Source: an uncultured Agathobacter sp. (GTDB lineage: Bacteria; Bacillota; Clostridia; Lachnospirales; Lachnospiraceae). Taken from it: 64,000 bases of DNA. Positions 16,781-25,754 of the stretch are shown piece after piece. Below the pieces are notes generated by a model that worked only from the letters and a program-made list of their open reading frames with translations, was not told the origin of the DNA and made no database searches. Location: contig CAJUND010000004.1 of the NCBI GenBank assembly GCA_910587655.1, positions 109,937-173,936 on the forward strand. Reading direction: 5' to 3'. Made by a program: the position numbers and the translations under genes. Positions within the stretch are counted from its first letter, which is position 1; the number at the start of each line of letters is the position of its first letter.

Positions 16781-17727
16781 GGCATCTCTTCCTCCTGCCA
16801 TTTTTTCCAGTCAAACACAGCCTCCACAGATGCAATCCCGACCTCAATCATACCGGAATCAGGCTCCTTTGTAGTCATGCGCTGCAACAGAAGCCCCGGT
16901 TTGCTTAATAGGTTTACCAGTCTGTTTTCACAGCGTCCTGCCAGCCGGATAAATTCATAGGAAACTCCGGCAATCACCGGAATGAAAACCAGGCGAAGCA
17001 GCATCTGCAGCGGCCTGGAATCCACCCGGATAAACATAAAAAACAGGATACTTACGAGCATGACAATCAGCAGAAAACTCGTTCCGCAGCGTTTATGCAG
17101 CCTGGAACTTTTTTTAACGTTTTCCACCGTCAGCGGCAGTCCGTGTTCAATACAGTTTATGCATTTATGTTCAGCACCGTGATACATAAACACCCTCTTA
17201 ATATCCGGTGTCAGTGAAATCAGCGCAATATAGCCAAGAAAAATAACCAGCCGCAAAACTCCCTCCATCAGCGCCGTGAGGGTTTCTGATCCGGTCAGCT
17301 TAAGGAAAAATCCGGACAGGAAATACGGCAGCGCAAAAAAGACGGCAAGCGCCAGCACAAGTGAAAAGACAACAGTCCCTCCCATCAGTACCTTTTCCTG
17401 CCTTTTTTCCTTTTCTTCCAGCTTTTTCTTCTCCTCCTCTGACAGGGTTTTCTTTTTTATCTCTTTTTTATTCTCTTCTTCATCCTCAAAAAACTCGGCA
17501 GAATACATTAAGGTCTTCATACCAAGAACAAGCGATTCAATAAAATTAACCACACCGCGGATCACTGGCAGGTTTCTGACCTTCCGGCTTCCGGGTGAAG
17601 GTTTACAGTCAGATACTTTGATTTCTATCTGCTGGTCGGGTTTACGGACAGCAACGGCATAACGGTCCCGGTTTTTCATCATGACCCCCTCCATCACCGC
17701 CTGGCCTCCAATACCACTGTATTTCAT
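16777..17727 (-). CDS. DUF1385 (YqhQ-like) polytopic membrane protein
   Basis: 316 residues from ATG 17727 (GGGAGAG five bases upstream); the longer frame to 17808 would start inside a leader hairpin. Begins with the family's GIGGQAVMEGVMMK signature, has a charged linker of Lys/Glu (about 85-110) and four membrane segments, with the conserved YHGAEHKCINCIEHG between them. Function unknown in the family; widely linked to prmC-prfA in Firmicutes, as here (four-base overlap with prmC). CINC could bind a metal or be redox active (inference). Confidence 0.88.
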   Translation of the reverse strand: MKYSGIGGQAVMEGVMMKNRDRYAVAVRKPDQQIEIKVSDCKPSPGSRKVRNLPVIRGVVNFIESLVLGMKTLMYSAEFFEDEEENKKEIKKKTLSEEEKKKLEEKEKRQEKVLMGGTVVFSLVLALAVFFALPYFLSGFFLKLTGSETLTALMEGVLRLVIFLGYIALISLTPDIKRVFMYHGAEHKCINCIEHGLPLTVENVKKSSRLHKRCGTSFLLIVMLVSILFFMFIRVDSRPLQMLLRLVFIPVIAGVSYEFIRLAGRCENRLVNLLSKPGLLLQRMTTKEPDSGMIEVGIASVEAVFDWKKWQEEEMP

Positions 17728-17743
17728 AGTCTCTCCCACAAGG

Positions 17744-17800
17744 CACAGCACAATGGTAGTCCGCTTTGCGGCATGCTGTGCGCCATTCCCCTTTTGGGGA
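17744..17800. repeat. Leader hairpins upstream of DUF1385
   Basis: CACAGCA (17744-17750) pairs with TGCTGTG (17774-17780) with an inner CCGC/GCGG; next to it CCCC-TTTT-GGGG at 17788-17799. A similar pair of stems around a C-run/G-run lies at 13584-13616 beside hsp20, so these may be members of one intergenic repeat family. Confidence 0.45.
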
Positions 17801-17820
17801 CAATACAATATACAATACGA

Positions 17821-17855
17821 AAAAGGCTGAGGCAGAATACCCCAACCCTTTTTGA
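17821..17855 (-). terminator. Terminator of rpmE
   Basis: Leftward AAAAAGGGTTGGGG ... CCTCAGCCTTTTT stem-loop just after the rpmE stop codon, ending in a T-run. Confidence 0.65.
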
Positions 17856-17866
17856 AATCGCCATTT

Positions 17867-18067
17867 CTATTTCATGCCATACTTCTTGTTGAACTGTTCG
17901 ATACGTCCACGAGCCTGGTTTGCTTTCTGCTGTCCAGTATAGAACGGATGACACTTAGAACAGATTTCCACATGAATCTCCGGCTTTGTTGAACCTGTAA
18001 CAAATGTATTTCCACAGTTACATGTTACGTTTGCCTGATAATAATCTGGATGGATTCCTTCTCTCAT
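17867..18067 (-). CDS. rpmE: Ribosomal protein bL31, zinc-binding form
   Basis: 66 residues from ATG 18067 (GAGGTG six bases upstream). Large-subunit protein at the subunit interface. Begins MREGIHPDYY; cysteines in TCNCGNTF and ICSKCHPFYTG form the zinc site of the C+ type, so the organism may carry a zinc-free paralogue elsewhere (family knowledge). Downstream of rho as in many Firmicutes. Confidence 0.96.
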   Translation of the reverse strand: MREGIHPDYYQANVTCNCGNTFVTGSTKPEIHVEICSKCHPFYTGQQKANQARGRIEQFNKKYGMK

Positions 18068-18160
18068 AATTTCACCTCTTTTATAAAAATACAATAAAAA
18101 TTTTCACTGACAAACAGCTTATTTATTGTAACACAGCACCTTAAGGATTGCAAGGGCAAA

Positions 18161-19627
18161 TTACAAAATTCTGTTTTTTGTGACCATTTGAATAAAGTCC
18201 CTGTTTGTACGGGTATGCGCAAACATATTAAGGATGTTCTCCGCCGCTTCATCGGAACGCATGCCGTTTAACGCCCTGCGCATGTTTTCCACGCCTGTCT
18301 GTTCATCCTGGTCTAAAAGCAGGTCATCCCTTCTTGTACCGGATTTCACGATATCCACTGCAGGGAAAATTCTCTTTTCGGAAAGTTTGCGGTCCAGTAC
18401 CAGTTCCATATTACCGGTTCCCTTGAACTCTTCAAATACCATGTCATCCATCTTGCTTCCGGTATCCACAAGCGCCGTTGCAAGAATGGTAAGACTGCCC
18501 CCTTCCCTCATATTCCGCGCTGCACCAAAAAAGCGTTTCGGCATATGCAGTGCCGCCGGGTCAAGACCGCCAGAGAGCGTACGTCCGCTCGGTGTACAGG
18601 TCAGGTTGTATGCCCGCGCCAGACGGGTGATGCTGTCAAGCAGTATCATAACGTCCTTTTTATGCTCCACAAGACGCTTGGCACGCTCAATTACCATTTC
18701 TGACACGCGTTTATGGTGTTCCGCTGTCTCATCAAACGTGGAATAGATGACTTCCACATTGTCCCCGGCAATTGCCTCACGGATATCGGTCACTTCCTCC
18801 GGACGCTCGTCAATCAGTAAAATTATCAGGTGCATCTCCGGATTGTTCTGCTTGACCGACTTTGCTATTTCTTTTAAGAGGGTTGTCTTACCTGCCTTTG
18901 GCTGGGACACAATCATTCCGCGCTGCCCCTTTCCAATCGGCGAAACCACATCAACCACCCGCATGGCAACCGATCCGCCCGGCCGTTCCATGCGCATCCG
19001 CACATTTGGGAAAATCGGGGTAAGATTTTCAAAATTTTTCCGGTTCTGCGCCTCGGACGGATGATACCCGTTCACAGCCGTTACATAAAGCAGCGCTGAA
19101 AATTTCTCGCGTTCGGACTTGATTTTGGTATTGCCGCTGACAATATCCCCTGTTTTAAGGTTAAACCTGCGAATCTGCGAAGGAGCCACATACACGTCAT
19201 TTTCTCCCGGAAGGTAGTTCTCACTGCGGATAAACCCAAATCCCTCCGACATTACTTCAAGAATTCCGCATGCCGTAACCCCGCTGTCCAGGTTTGCAAT
19301 ATCTTCCTTTACTGCTGCAGAGTCAGTCTCCTCCCTTGGAGCATACACTGTCTGCTCCTGCTCCGTTTCTACATGATGTGCATGTCCCTCTCCCTGGGAC
19401 CTTGCCGTGGTATATCTCCTGCCCTGCTGTTCCTGTGACGGATGAGTAGCATGCACCGGTTTCTTTTTTTCTGTTTCCTCTGTCTTTTTTTTATTGTCAC
19501 GCTCATCTTCTTCAAGCATACGCTCAATAAGATCGCTTTTTTTCATAACAGAAATACCCTTGATTCCCCTTGCTTTTGCCAGATCCTTAAGGACTACCAA
19601 AGACAGGCTTTCGTATTTTTCTCTCAT
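18161..19627 (-). CDS. rho: Transcription termination factor Rho
   Basis: 488 residues. Hexameric RNA helicase that ends transcription. N-terminal SAP-like helix pair (KDLAKARGIKGIS), then a non-conserved hydrophilic insert (about 45-110) rich in Lys, Glu, Gln and His, an RNA-binding cold-shock-like domain with GFGFIRS near 130, and the ATPase core: Walker A VSQPKAGKTTLLK, Walker B VMILLDSITRLARAYN, Q and R loops. The insert, with a His/Gln stretch, resembles the low-complexity inserts that in some gut bacteria promote phase separation of Rho (inference). Followed by rpmE. Confidence 0.96.
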   Translation of the reverse strand: MREKYESLSLVVLKDLAKARGIKGISVMKKSDLIERMLEEDERDNKKKTEETEKKKPVHATHPSQEQQGRRYTTARSQGEGHAHHVETEQEQTVYAPREETDSAAVKEDIANLDSGVTACGILEVMSEGFGFIRSENYLPGENDVYVAPSQIRRFNLKTGDIVSGNTKIKSEREKFSALLYVTAVNGYHPSEAQNRKNFENLTPIFPNVRMRMERPGGSVAMRVVDVVSPIGKGQRGMIVSQPKAGKTTLLKEIAKSVKQNNPEMHLIILLIDERPEEVTDIREAIAGDNVEVIYSTFDETAEHHKRVSEMVIERAKRLVEHKKDVMILLDSITRLARAYNLTCTPSGRTLSGGLDPAALHMPKRFFGAARNMREGGSLTILATALVDTGSKMDDMVFEEFKGTGNMELVLDRKLSEKRIFPAVDIVKSGTRRDDLLLDQDEQTGVENMRRALNGMRSDEAAENILNMFAHTRTNRDFIQMVTKNRIL

Positions 19628-19845
19628 GCTTATATCTCCTTATTATTTTATAATGAAGCAAACCATATGAAACCTGCTTCGCGAATTTCTTTGCGCAGTC
19701 AGTGTCATATGACATTACATATTATCGTATTCTTGGGAATAATGGTTTGAAACGACTATGATGTATGAATTCATCTTACTTAGGACATTATACACTATTC
19801 ATTTCCAAATGCAAATACTTTTTTTCATTTGCGCATTTTCCATTC

Positions 19846-19874
19846 TTGATTTGTCGCGGCAGGAATGGTATTGT
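19846..19874 (+). promoter_or_regulatory. Predicted promoter of the malic enzyme gene
   Basis: -35 TTGATT (19846-19851), 17-bp spacer, -10 TATTGT (19869-19874), 54 bases before the chosen ATG. The 300-base gap between rho and this gene also holds the palindrome TGTCATATGACA (19703-19714) and TTTGCGCAG (19690-19698), both found in other gaps of the window. Confidence 0.5.
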
Positions 19875-19927
19875 TTAAAGGAACACATCAGTAAATCATG
19901 TTAAAATATAGTAAAAGGACAAACAAA

Positions 19928-21079
19928 ATGGATAAACAATCTGAAAAGGCGCTTTTATGCCACGAAAAATGGAACGGAAAACTCGAAACTGTCGCAAAAT
20001 CAAAGGTAAACAGCCGTGAGGACCTTGCAATTGCCTATACCCCCGGCGTTGCCGAGCCGTGCAAAGTCATTGCAGAAGACAAATCAAAAGCCTACACCTA
20101 TACCTGGAAATCAAATACCGTTGCCGTTGTATCGGACGGAAGCGCCGTACTGGGACTTGGAAACATCGGACCGTATGCCGCCATGCCCGTCATGGAAGGA
20201 AAATGCGTCCTTTTTAAGGAGTTCGGTAATGTCAACGCCGTACCTGTCTGCCTGGACACGCAGGATACGGAGGAAATCATTGCAACGGTGAAAAACATTG
20301 CTCCGGGATTCGGCGGTATTAATCTGGAGGATATCTCCGCCCCGCGCTGCTTTGAAATTGAAGAACGTCTGAAAAAAGAACTCGACATACCGGTATTTCA
20401 TGACGACCAGCACGGCACTGCCATTGTGGTGCTCGCAGGAATCATTAACGCACTGCGGGTAACAGGAAAGAAAAAAGAAAACTGCAAAGTCGTTGTAAAC
20501 GGCGCCGGTTCTGCCGGGATTGCAATTACCAGGCTGCTTTTAACTTACGGTTTTCCCCACATTACCATGTGCGACCGCAGGGGAATTATCGGTAAGGATT
20601 ACCCGGACTTAAATTATATGCAGCGCAAAATGGCAGAGGTCACCAATCTGGAACAGGCATCCGGAACACTTGCCGACGCACTTTGCGGTGCAGATATCTT
20701 TGTCGGCGTGTCCGCACCCGGAATCGTCACAGCAGAAATGGTCTCCTCCATGAATAAGGATGCCATCCTTTTTGCCATGGCAAACCCGATGCCGGAAATC
20801 ATGCCGGACACTGCAAAGGCTGCCGGGGCAAGGATTGTCGGCACAGGCAGAAGTGATTTTCCAAACCAGGTAAACAATGTCATTGCCTTTCCTGGAATCT
20901 TTAAAGGTGCGCTGGAAGGACACGCGACGCAGATTACAGAAGAAATGAAGCTTGCCGCCGCCGAGTCGCTTGCTGCGCTTGTATCTGACGAAGAATTAAA
21001 TGAAGACTTTATTATGCCGGAAGCATTTGACCCGCGTGTTGCAGAGGTGGTCAGTGCCGCGGTAAAGGACAGAATCTGA
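19928..21079 (+). CDS. NAD(P)-dependent malic enzyme
   Basis: 383 residues from ATG 19928, preceded by AAAGGA; an ATG ten codons earlier is poorly spaced. Oxidatively decarboxylates malate to pyruvate. Short bacterial form: catalytic Tyr in IAYTPGVAEPCK, metal ligands in FHDDQHGTAIV, Rossmann motif VVNGAGSAGIAI, and MANPMPEI. The PFOR encoded at 28.5-32 kb could use the product pyruvate. Its TGA overlaps the ATG of the DUF4364 gene by one base. Confidence 0.92.
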   Translation: MDKQSEKALLCHEKWNGKLETVAKSKVNSREDLAIAYTPGVAEPCKVIAEDKSKAYTYTWKSNTVAVVSDGSAVLGLGNIGPYAAMPVMEGKCVLFKEFGNVNAVPVCLDTQDTEEIIATVKNIAPGFGGINLEDISAPRCFEIEERLKKELDIPVFHDDQHGTAIVVLAGIINALRVTGKKKENCKVVVNGAGSAGIAITRLLLTYGFPHITMCDRRGIIGKDYPDLNYMQRKMAEVTNLEQASGTLADALCGADIFVGVSAPGIVTAEMVSSMNKDAILFAMANPMPEIMPDTAKAAGARIVGTGRSDFPNQVNNVIAFPGIFKGALEGHATQITEEMKLAAAESLAALVSDEELNEDFIMPEAFDPRVAEVVSAAVKDRI

Positions 21080-21594
21080 TGGCAAAACCATTTACTATTT
21101 ACAAACTTACAATTTTATATATGCTGAATAAGTCCGGTTTTCCCCTGACAAATACCCAGATTTCCAATTTCTTTCTGGAGAAGGAATACACGGACTATTT
21201 CCGCGTACAGGAAGTGATCAGGGACCTTGTGGACACCAGTTTAATCCACGCGGAATCCACGCATTCCAACACGCAGTATTCGCTGACTGCCGCAGGAAAA
21301 GAAACACTTGGATTTTTCAAGGACAAGCTGAATCCGGATATTGAAGCAGACGTTATTCAGTTTTTTGAAAAAAACAAACTGGAATTCCGGCAGGAAAATT
21401 CTATTCTGGCAGATTACCACAAGACAACAAACCAGAATTACGCCGTCCGCTGCCAGGTGCGTTCAGACGGCAGCAATATTATCGACCTGACCCTGACTGT
21501 CCCCACAAGGGAACAGGCAGAGGCGGTCTGCTGTAACTGGAAAGAACAGAATGAAGACGTGTATGCCTATCTGATGGATTTGCTTATTAAATGA
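21079..21594 (+). CDS. DUF4364 family winged-helix protein
   Basis: 171 residues. N-terminal winged helix-turn-helix (about 8-75: KLTILYMLNKSGFPLTNTQI and a wing at QYSLTAAGKETL), then a mixed alpha/beta C-terminal domain with DLTLTVPTREQAEAVC. Found mainly in Clostridia; probably a transcription factor, function unknown. Translationally coupled to malic enzyme (TGATG), so it may sense a related metabolite (inference). Confidence 0.85.
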   Translation: MAKPFTIYKLTILYMLNKSGFPLTNTQISNFFLEKEYTDYFRVQEVIRDLVDTSLIHAESTHSNTQYSLTAAGKETLGFFKDKLNPDIEADVIQFFEKNKLEFRQENSILADYHKTTNQNYAVRCQVRSDGSNIIDLTLTVPTREQAEAVCCNWKEQNEDVYAYLMDLLIK

Positions 21595-21598
21595 ACAC

Positions 21599-23068
21599 TT
21601 AACAAATACCAGGATTTTCTTTTATGATATCCGCAATCAGTTCCCTTTCGTCCATATGGTGTTTCACCCCTTTGATTTCCTGGTAATCCTCATGCCCCTT
21701 TCCGGCAAGAACTATGATATCCCCGTCCTTTGCATGCTTCATGCAGTAGGCAATCGCTTCTTTGCGGTCAGGAACCGTCACATATTTTCCGTCCGCCTTA
21801 CGTACACCGGTCAGAATATCCTCGATAATGTCCATCGGTTCCTCATTTCTTGGATTATCCGAAGTCACCACTGTTAAGTCCGCAAGGCGGGAAGAAACCT
21901 CACCCATCTCATAACGGCGTGATTTCGCGCGGTTTCCGCCGCATCCGAACATACAGACCAGTCTCCCCGGTTCATATTCCTTTAAGGTCGTCAGCAGGCT
22001 TTCTAATGACATTGCATTGTGCGCATAGTCAATCATCAGTGTATAGCGTCTGGTAACCGGCACAATTTCGATTCTGCCCTTTACCGTTACATGGCGCAGC
22101 GCCTGCCTGATTTTTTCTTCGTCCACCCCAAACTCATGGCAGATGGCAATTGCGGTCAGGGAATTGTAAACAGAAAAGCTCCCAGGCACATTCACATTCA
22201 CCTCAAAATCCATCAGTCCCTTCACATGGTAATGCACACCAAGCGCACCATGCTCCTTTAACAGCGTTACCCCGGTGGCCCTGAAATCGTTGCTTTCACC
22301 ATAGCCAAACGTCCGCACCTGGCACGTATGCCCCTCCATAATCCCGGAAAGATGCTCACTGTCACCGTTAAAAATCCCCAGCCTGCACTGACGGAACAAA
22401 AGGCTCTTGCAGTGCATATAGTCCGCAAAATCCTTATGCTCATTGGTTCCGATATGGTCCGGTTCCAGGTTGGTAAATACCCCGATATCAAAGGTAAAAC
22501 CGTCCACCCTGTGCATCATCAGCGCCTGTGAGGACACCTCCATGACAACGGCGTCCATTCCTGCTTCCACCATCCGGTAAAACAGCGCCTGCACCTGGTA
22601 GGATTCCGGTGTGGTCGCAGCAGAAGGAATTTTTTCCTCCCCAATCACAGACTCAATCGTTCCAATCAGCCCGGTCTTTATTCCGGAAGATTCAAGTATG
22701 GATTTTACCATATAGGTCGTGGTGGTTTTTCCTTTGGTTCCGGTAATCCCGATCACTTTCAGTTTTTCGGCAGGATGCCCGAAATATGCAGCCGACATGC
22801 AGGCAAGCGCCCTGCGGCTGTTCTTTACCTTTATGTAAGTCACTCCGTCAGTCACCGGAACATCCTTTTCCACAACAACTGCCGCAGCTCCTTTTTCAAT
22901 TACATCGGGAATAAACTCATGCGCATCCCTTACAGTTCCGCTGATACAGACAAACACGGAGCCTTTTTCCACCTTCCGGGAATCATAGGCAAGAGTTGTA
23001 AATTCCTCTTCCACGTTTCCGGCAAGAATTTCATACTCAAGATTTTCCAGCAATTGTTTAATCTTCAT
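21599..23068 (-). CDS. murE: UDP-MurNAc-tripeptide synthetase, meso-diaminopimelate adding
   Basis: 489 residues. Adds the third residue of the peptidoglycan stem peptide. Mur ligase layout: N-terminal UDP-binding domain, ATP loop GITGTKGKTTTTYMVK near 108, central domain with TTPESYQVQALFYRM, and C-terminal domain containing TSDNPRNEEP; the DNPR box is the marker of meso-DAP specificity. dapF lies 14 bases upstream in the same operon, which couples DAP supply to use. Tail to tail with DUF4364. Confidence 0.95.
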   Translation of the reverse strand: MKIKQLLENLEYEILAGNVEEEFTTLAYDSRKVEKGSVFVCISGTVRDAHEFIPDVIEKGAAAVVVEKDVPVTDGVTYIKVKNSRRALACMSAAYFGHPAEKLKVIGITGTKGKTTTTYMVKSILESSGIKTGLIGTIESVIGEEKIPSAATTPESYQVQALFYRMVEAGMDAVVMEVSSQALMMHRVDGFTFDIGVFTNLEPDHIGTNEHKDFADYMHCKSLLFRQCRLGIFNGDSEHLSGIMEGHTCQVRTFGYGESNDFRATGVTLLKEHGALGVHYHVKGLMDFEVNVNVPGSFSVYNSLTAIAICHEFGVDEEKIRQALRHVTVKGRIEIVPVTRRYTLMIDYAHNAMSLESLLTTLKEYEPGRLVCMFGCGGNRAKSRRYEMGEVSSRLADLTVVTSDNPRNEEPMDIIEDILTGVRKADGKYVTVPDRKEAIAYCMKHAKDGDIIVLAGKGHEDYQEIKGVKHHMDERELIADIIKENPGIC

Positions 23069-23082
23069 TTATTCTCCTCCAA

Positions 23083-23946
23083 TCATCGGACATCAGCCTG
23101 TTTACCCAAAGAATCCAGATCCAGTTCTCCGGAAAAGACTTCTGTTGCCGGTCCCGTCATAAAAATGTGATTGCTCTTAGGTTCATACTTTATGGTCAGA
23201 TCCCCGCCCCGCAGGTGTACCAGCACTTCATTTTCTGTCAGCCCGTTTAATATACATGCCATTACGGAAGCGCAGGTTCCGGTTCCGCATGCCCATGTCT
23301 CCGCCGAGCCGCGCTCCCAGACTCTCATGGAAGCCTCCGTTTTAGAAATCACCTGAACAAACTCTGTATTCACCCGTTCCGGAAAACGCGTATGGTTTTC
23401 AAATTCCGGTCCATAGTTTTCAATTGGAAAACCGGAAACATCATCAACAAATACAACCGCATGGGGATTTCCCATGGAAACGCAGGTCATCCTCCATTCC
23501 TTTCCTGCCACGGTAATCGGTTCATCCACAACTTTTTTCCCGTCCGCAGATACCGGAATTAAATCAGGCTTTAATATCGGTTCTCCCATATCCACGCAAA
23601 CCTGGGACACTTTTCCATTTTCTGCGGTAAGCTTCAGATACTTGACCCCCGCTCCTGTTTCAACACTGATTTCTGTTTTATCTGTCATTTTGTTGTCGTA
23701 TACATATTTTGCCACGCAGCGGACTCCATTTCCGCACATTTCCGCTTCCGAACCGTCTGCATTATAGATACGCATCCGAAAATCCGCCTGAGCGGATGGT
23801 CCAATCGTAATCAGGCCGTCTGAGCCGATGCCAAAATGCCGGTCGCTCACGGCAATGGAAAGCTCTTTCGGATTGTCAACCGTCTCTTCAAAAAGACTGA
23901 CATAGACATAATCGTTTCCGCATCCATGCATCTTTGTAAACTTCAT
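23083..23946 (-). CDS. dapF: Diaminopimelate epimerase
   Basis: 287 residues from ATG 23946, with AAAAGGAGGT upstream; an upstream alternative at 23994 lacks a site. Converts LL-DAP to meso-DAP for lysine and peptidoglycan. Two catalytic cysteines: in EMCGNGVRCVAKY near 72 and in WACGTGTCAS near 222. N-terminus FTKMHGCGNDYVYV is the family signature. Co-directional with murE. Confidence 0.96.
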   Translation of the reverse strand: MKFTKMHGCGNDYVYVSLFEETVDNPKELSIAVSDRHFGIGSDGLITIGPSAQADFRMRIYNADGSEAEMCGNGVRCVAKYVYDNKMTDKTEISVETGAGVKYLKLTAENGKVSQVCVDMGEPILKPDLIPVSADGKKVVDEPITVAGKEWRMTCVSMGNPHAVVFVDDVSGFPIENYGPEFENHTRFPERVNTEFVQVISKTEASMRVWERGSAETWACGTGTCASVMACILNGLTENEVLVHLRGGDLTIKYEPKSNHIFMTGPATEVFSGELDLDSLGKQADVR

Positions 23947-24018
23947 GATAATACCTCCTTTTATATATAAATATTCCAAAGGATGCCATTGCACACCAGA
24001 CTTTTTATATAAAAACCC

Positions 24019-25686
24019 TTATGTATTCTCTTCTGCCAGTGCGTTTATTAATGCCGGAATCAGCTGCTTCTTTCTGGATACCACGCCCTTAAGCAGAACC
24101 CCGGTTTCTGACAGCGGGCAGTTCCATGCATCTGACACAAGCTGCGGCGCATTTCCTCCGCGGTAAATCAGAAATGAGGATTCATTCAGTATATCCGTCA
24201 GCATCACAAAAATCATCTGGATGCCCTTTTCCCCCATCATCTGTTCCAGCTGCGGTTCAATGCGTTTCTGCACCTTTTCCAGCTCCAGTCTGCTCATTGC
24301 ACTGATCTGGGCAACTCCAAAATTCACTTCACCAGAATGAAAGATTTTAAAATCCTGGTTTAATATTTCATCTTCTGTTTTGTTGCTGAAATCACTTCCG
24401 GCTTCAAACATGGCTGCCGCAAGTTCTTCCACACCAACGCCGGCTATCTCTGCCAGGGCAAGCGCTGCCGCCTCATCCATTCCGGTGCAGGTCGGTGAAC
24501 GGAACATTAACGTATCGGAAAGTATGGCTGCACACATCAGCCCCGCCATCTGTGCAGATATCTCCACACCCTTTTCCTGGTACATCTGGTAAATAATTGT
24601 GGAAGTACAGCCTAACGGCTGGTTTCTGAAATATACCGGCGCCATGGTTTCCAGGCTTCCAATCCTGTGGTGGTCGATAATCTCCAGAATCTCTGCTTCT
24701 TCTATATTGGAAACTGCCTGCGATTTTTCATTATGGTCTACCAGAATTACCTGTTTTTTCTGTGTCTTCATCAAATTCCGGCGTGAAAACATGCCGACAT
24801 AGTTCTGGTCGTCATCCAGTACCGGAAAATCCCTGTGCCGGATTTTTGCAACCGTATCACGTACTTCATCCACATAATCATCCAGATGAAAGTGCACGAT
24901 ATCCTTTTTCGTCATGAAATGCCTAATCGGAATGCTCTGGTTAATCAGGCGTGCCGCGGTAAATGTGTCATACGGTGTACTGATCAGTACCACCTCACGT
25001 TCCCTCGCTGCCGCTATCACCTCACTGCTTACCTCAAACCCGTTTGTCACAATCATGCAGCTGCAGTTGGACGCGATGGAAAGCATCTGTGATTCTTCCC
25101 CGTCCCCGACCATGACAAGGTCGTCGCTGTCAACGGCAGACGCCACTCCTTCCGGCGTCCCCACACCGATTACCACCTTGCCTTTGACAAAGTAGGCATG
25201 CTCATTTCCGGTCAGCAGGCTGCCGCCAAGCGTTTCCACGATATTTTTATACTGCGTCCGGGCAGTCGCAAGAAACGTGTTGTCATAGACCTCCATATAC
25301 AGCTTGGCAATATCTTCGGTCACTATCACACCTTCCAGCTTTTTATCCCTAACCACAGGCAGGGTAACCACACCCAGGGTTTTCATGATTTCCCATGCTT
25401 TCTTTATGGAAATATGGCTGTTGACGCCTTGTGTCTTTCTCATATGAATATCTTTAATCTGTGTACCCACATCATTAATCAGCTCCGGAAGCGCTGCCCC
25501 AAACCGCTCCAGAACATACGCAGTCTCTGCATTAATGGCGCCGGCGCGTTTCGGCACGTATTCCATGTTGCTGCTGTCTTCCGATTCGGTATGTAATGCA
25601 TTTTTTAAATTCGCATATGCAATTGCAGCACAAATAGAATCCGTATCCGGATGCTTATGCCCTACGACCCAGATTTTTCTTTTCAT
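24019..25686 (-). CDS. CBS/DRTGG-containing manganese-dependent inorganic pyrophosphatase (family II)
   Basis: 555 residues from ATG 25686 (GGGAGG ahead). Hydrolyses pyrophosphate. N-terminal DHH part with GHKHPDTDSICAA, two CBS motifs and a DRTGG insert between about 70 and 310, then the rest of the DHH core with VDHNEKSQA and IIDHHRIGS, and a DHHA2 domain to the end. In this subfamily CBS domains bind AMP/ADP (inhibit) and Ap4A (activate), so activity is likely tied to energy state (family knowledge). Overlaps no neighbour; 24 bases after it dapF's upstream region begins. Confidence 0.92.
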   Translation of the reverse strand: MKRKIWVVGHKHPDTDSICAAIAYANLKNALHTESEDSSNMEYVPKRAGAINAETAYVLERFGAALPELINDVGTQIKDIHMRKTQGVNSHISIKKAWEIMKTLGVVTLPVVRDKKLEGVIVTEDIAKLYMEVYDNTFLATARTQYKNIVETLGGSLLTGNEHAYFVKGKVVIGVGTPEGVASAVDSDDLVMVGDGEESQMLSIASNCSCMIVTNGFEVSSEVIAAAREREVVLISTPYDTFTAARLINQSIPIRHFMTKKDIVHFHLDDYVDEVRDTVAKIRHRDFPVLDDDQNYVGMFSRRNLMKTQKKQVILVDHNEKSQAVSNIEEAEILEIIDHHRIGSLETMAPVYFRNQPLGCTSTIIYQMYQEKGVEISAQMAGLMCAAILSDTLMFRSPTCTGMDEAAALALAEIAGVGVEELAAAMFEAGSDFSNKTEDEILNQDFKIFHSGEVNFGVAQISAMSRLELEKVQKRIEPQLEQMMGEKGIQMIFVMLTDILNESSFLIYRGGNAPQLVSDAWNCPLSETGVLLKGVVSRKKQLIPALINALAEENT

Positions 25687-25754
25687 CTGATTACCTCCCT
25701 GCAAATGGAAACTACAAAAAATGCAATCCCGTCTTTCAGGCATTGCATTATGTC

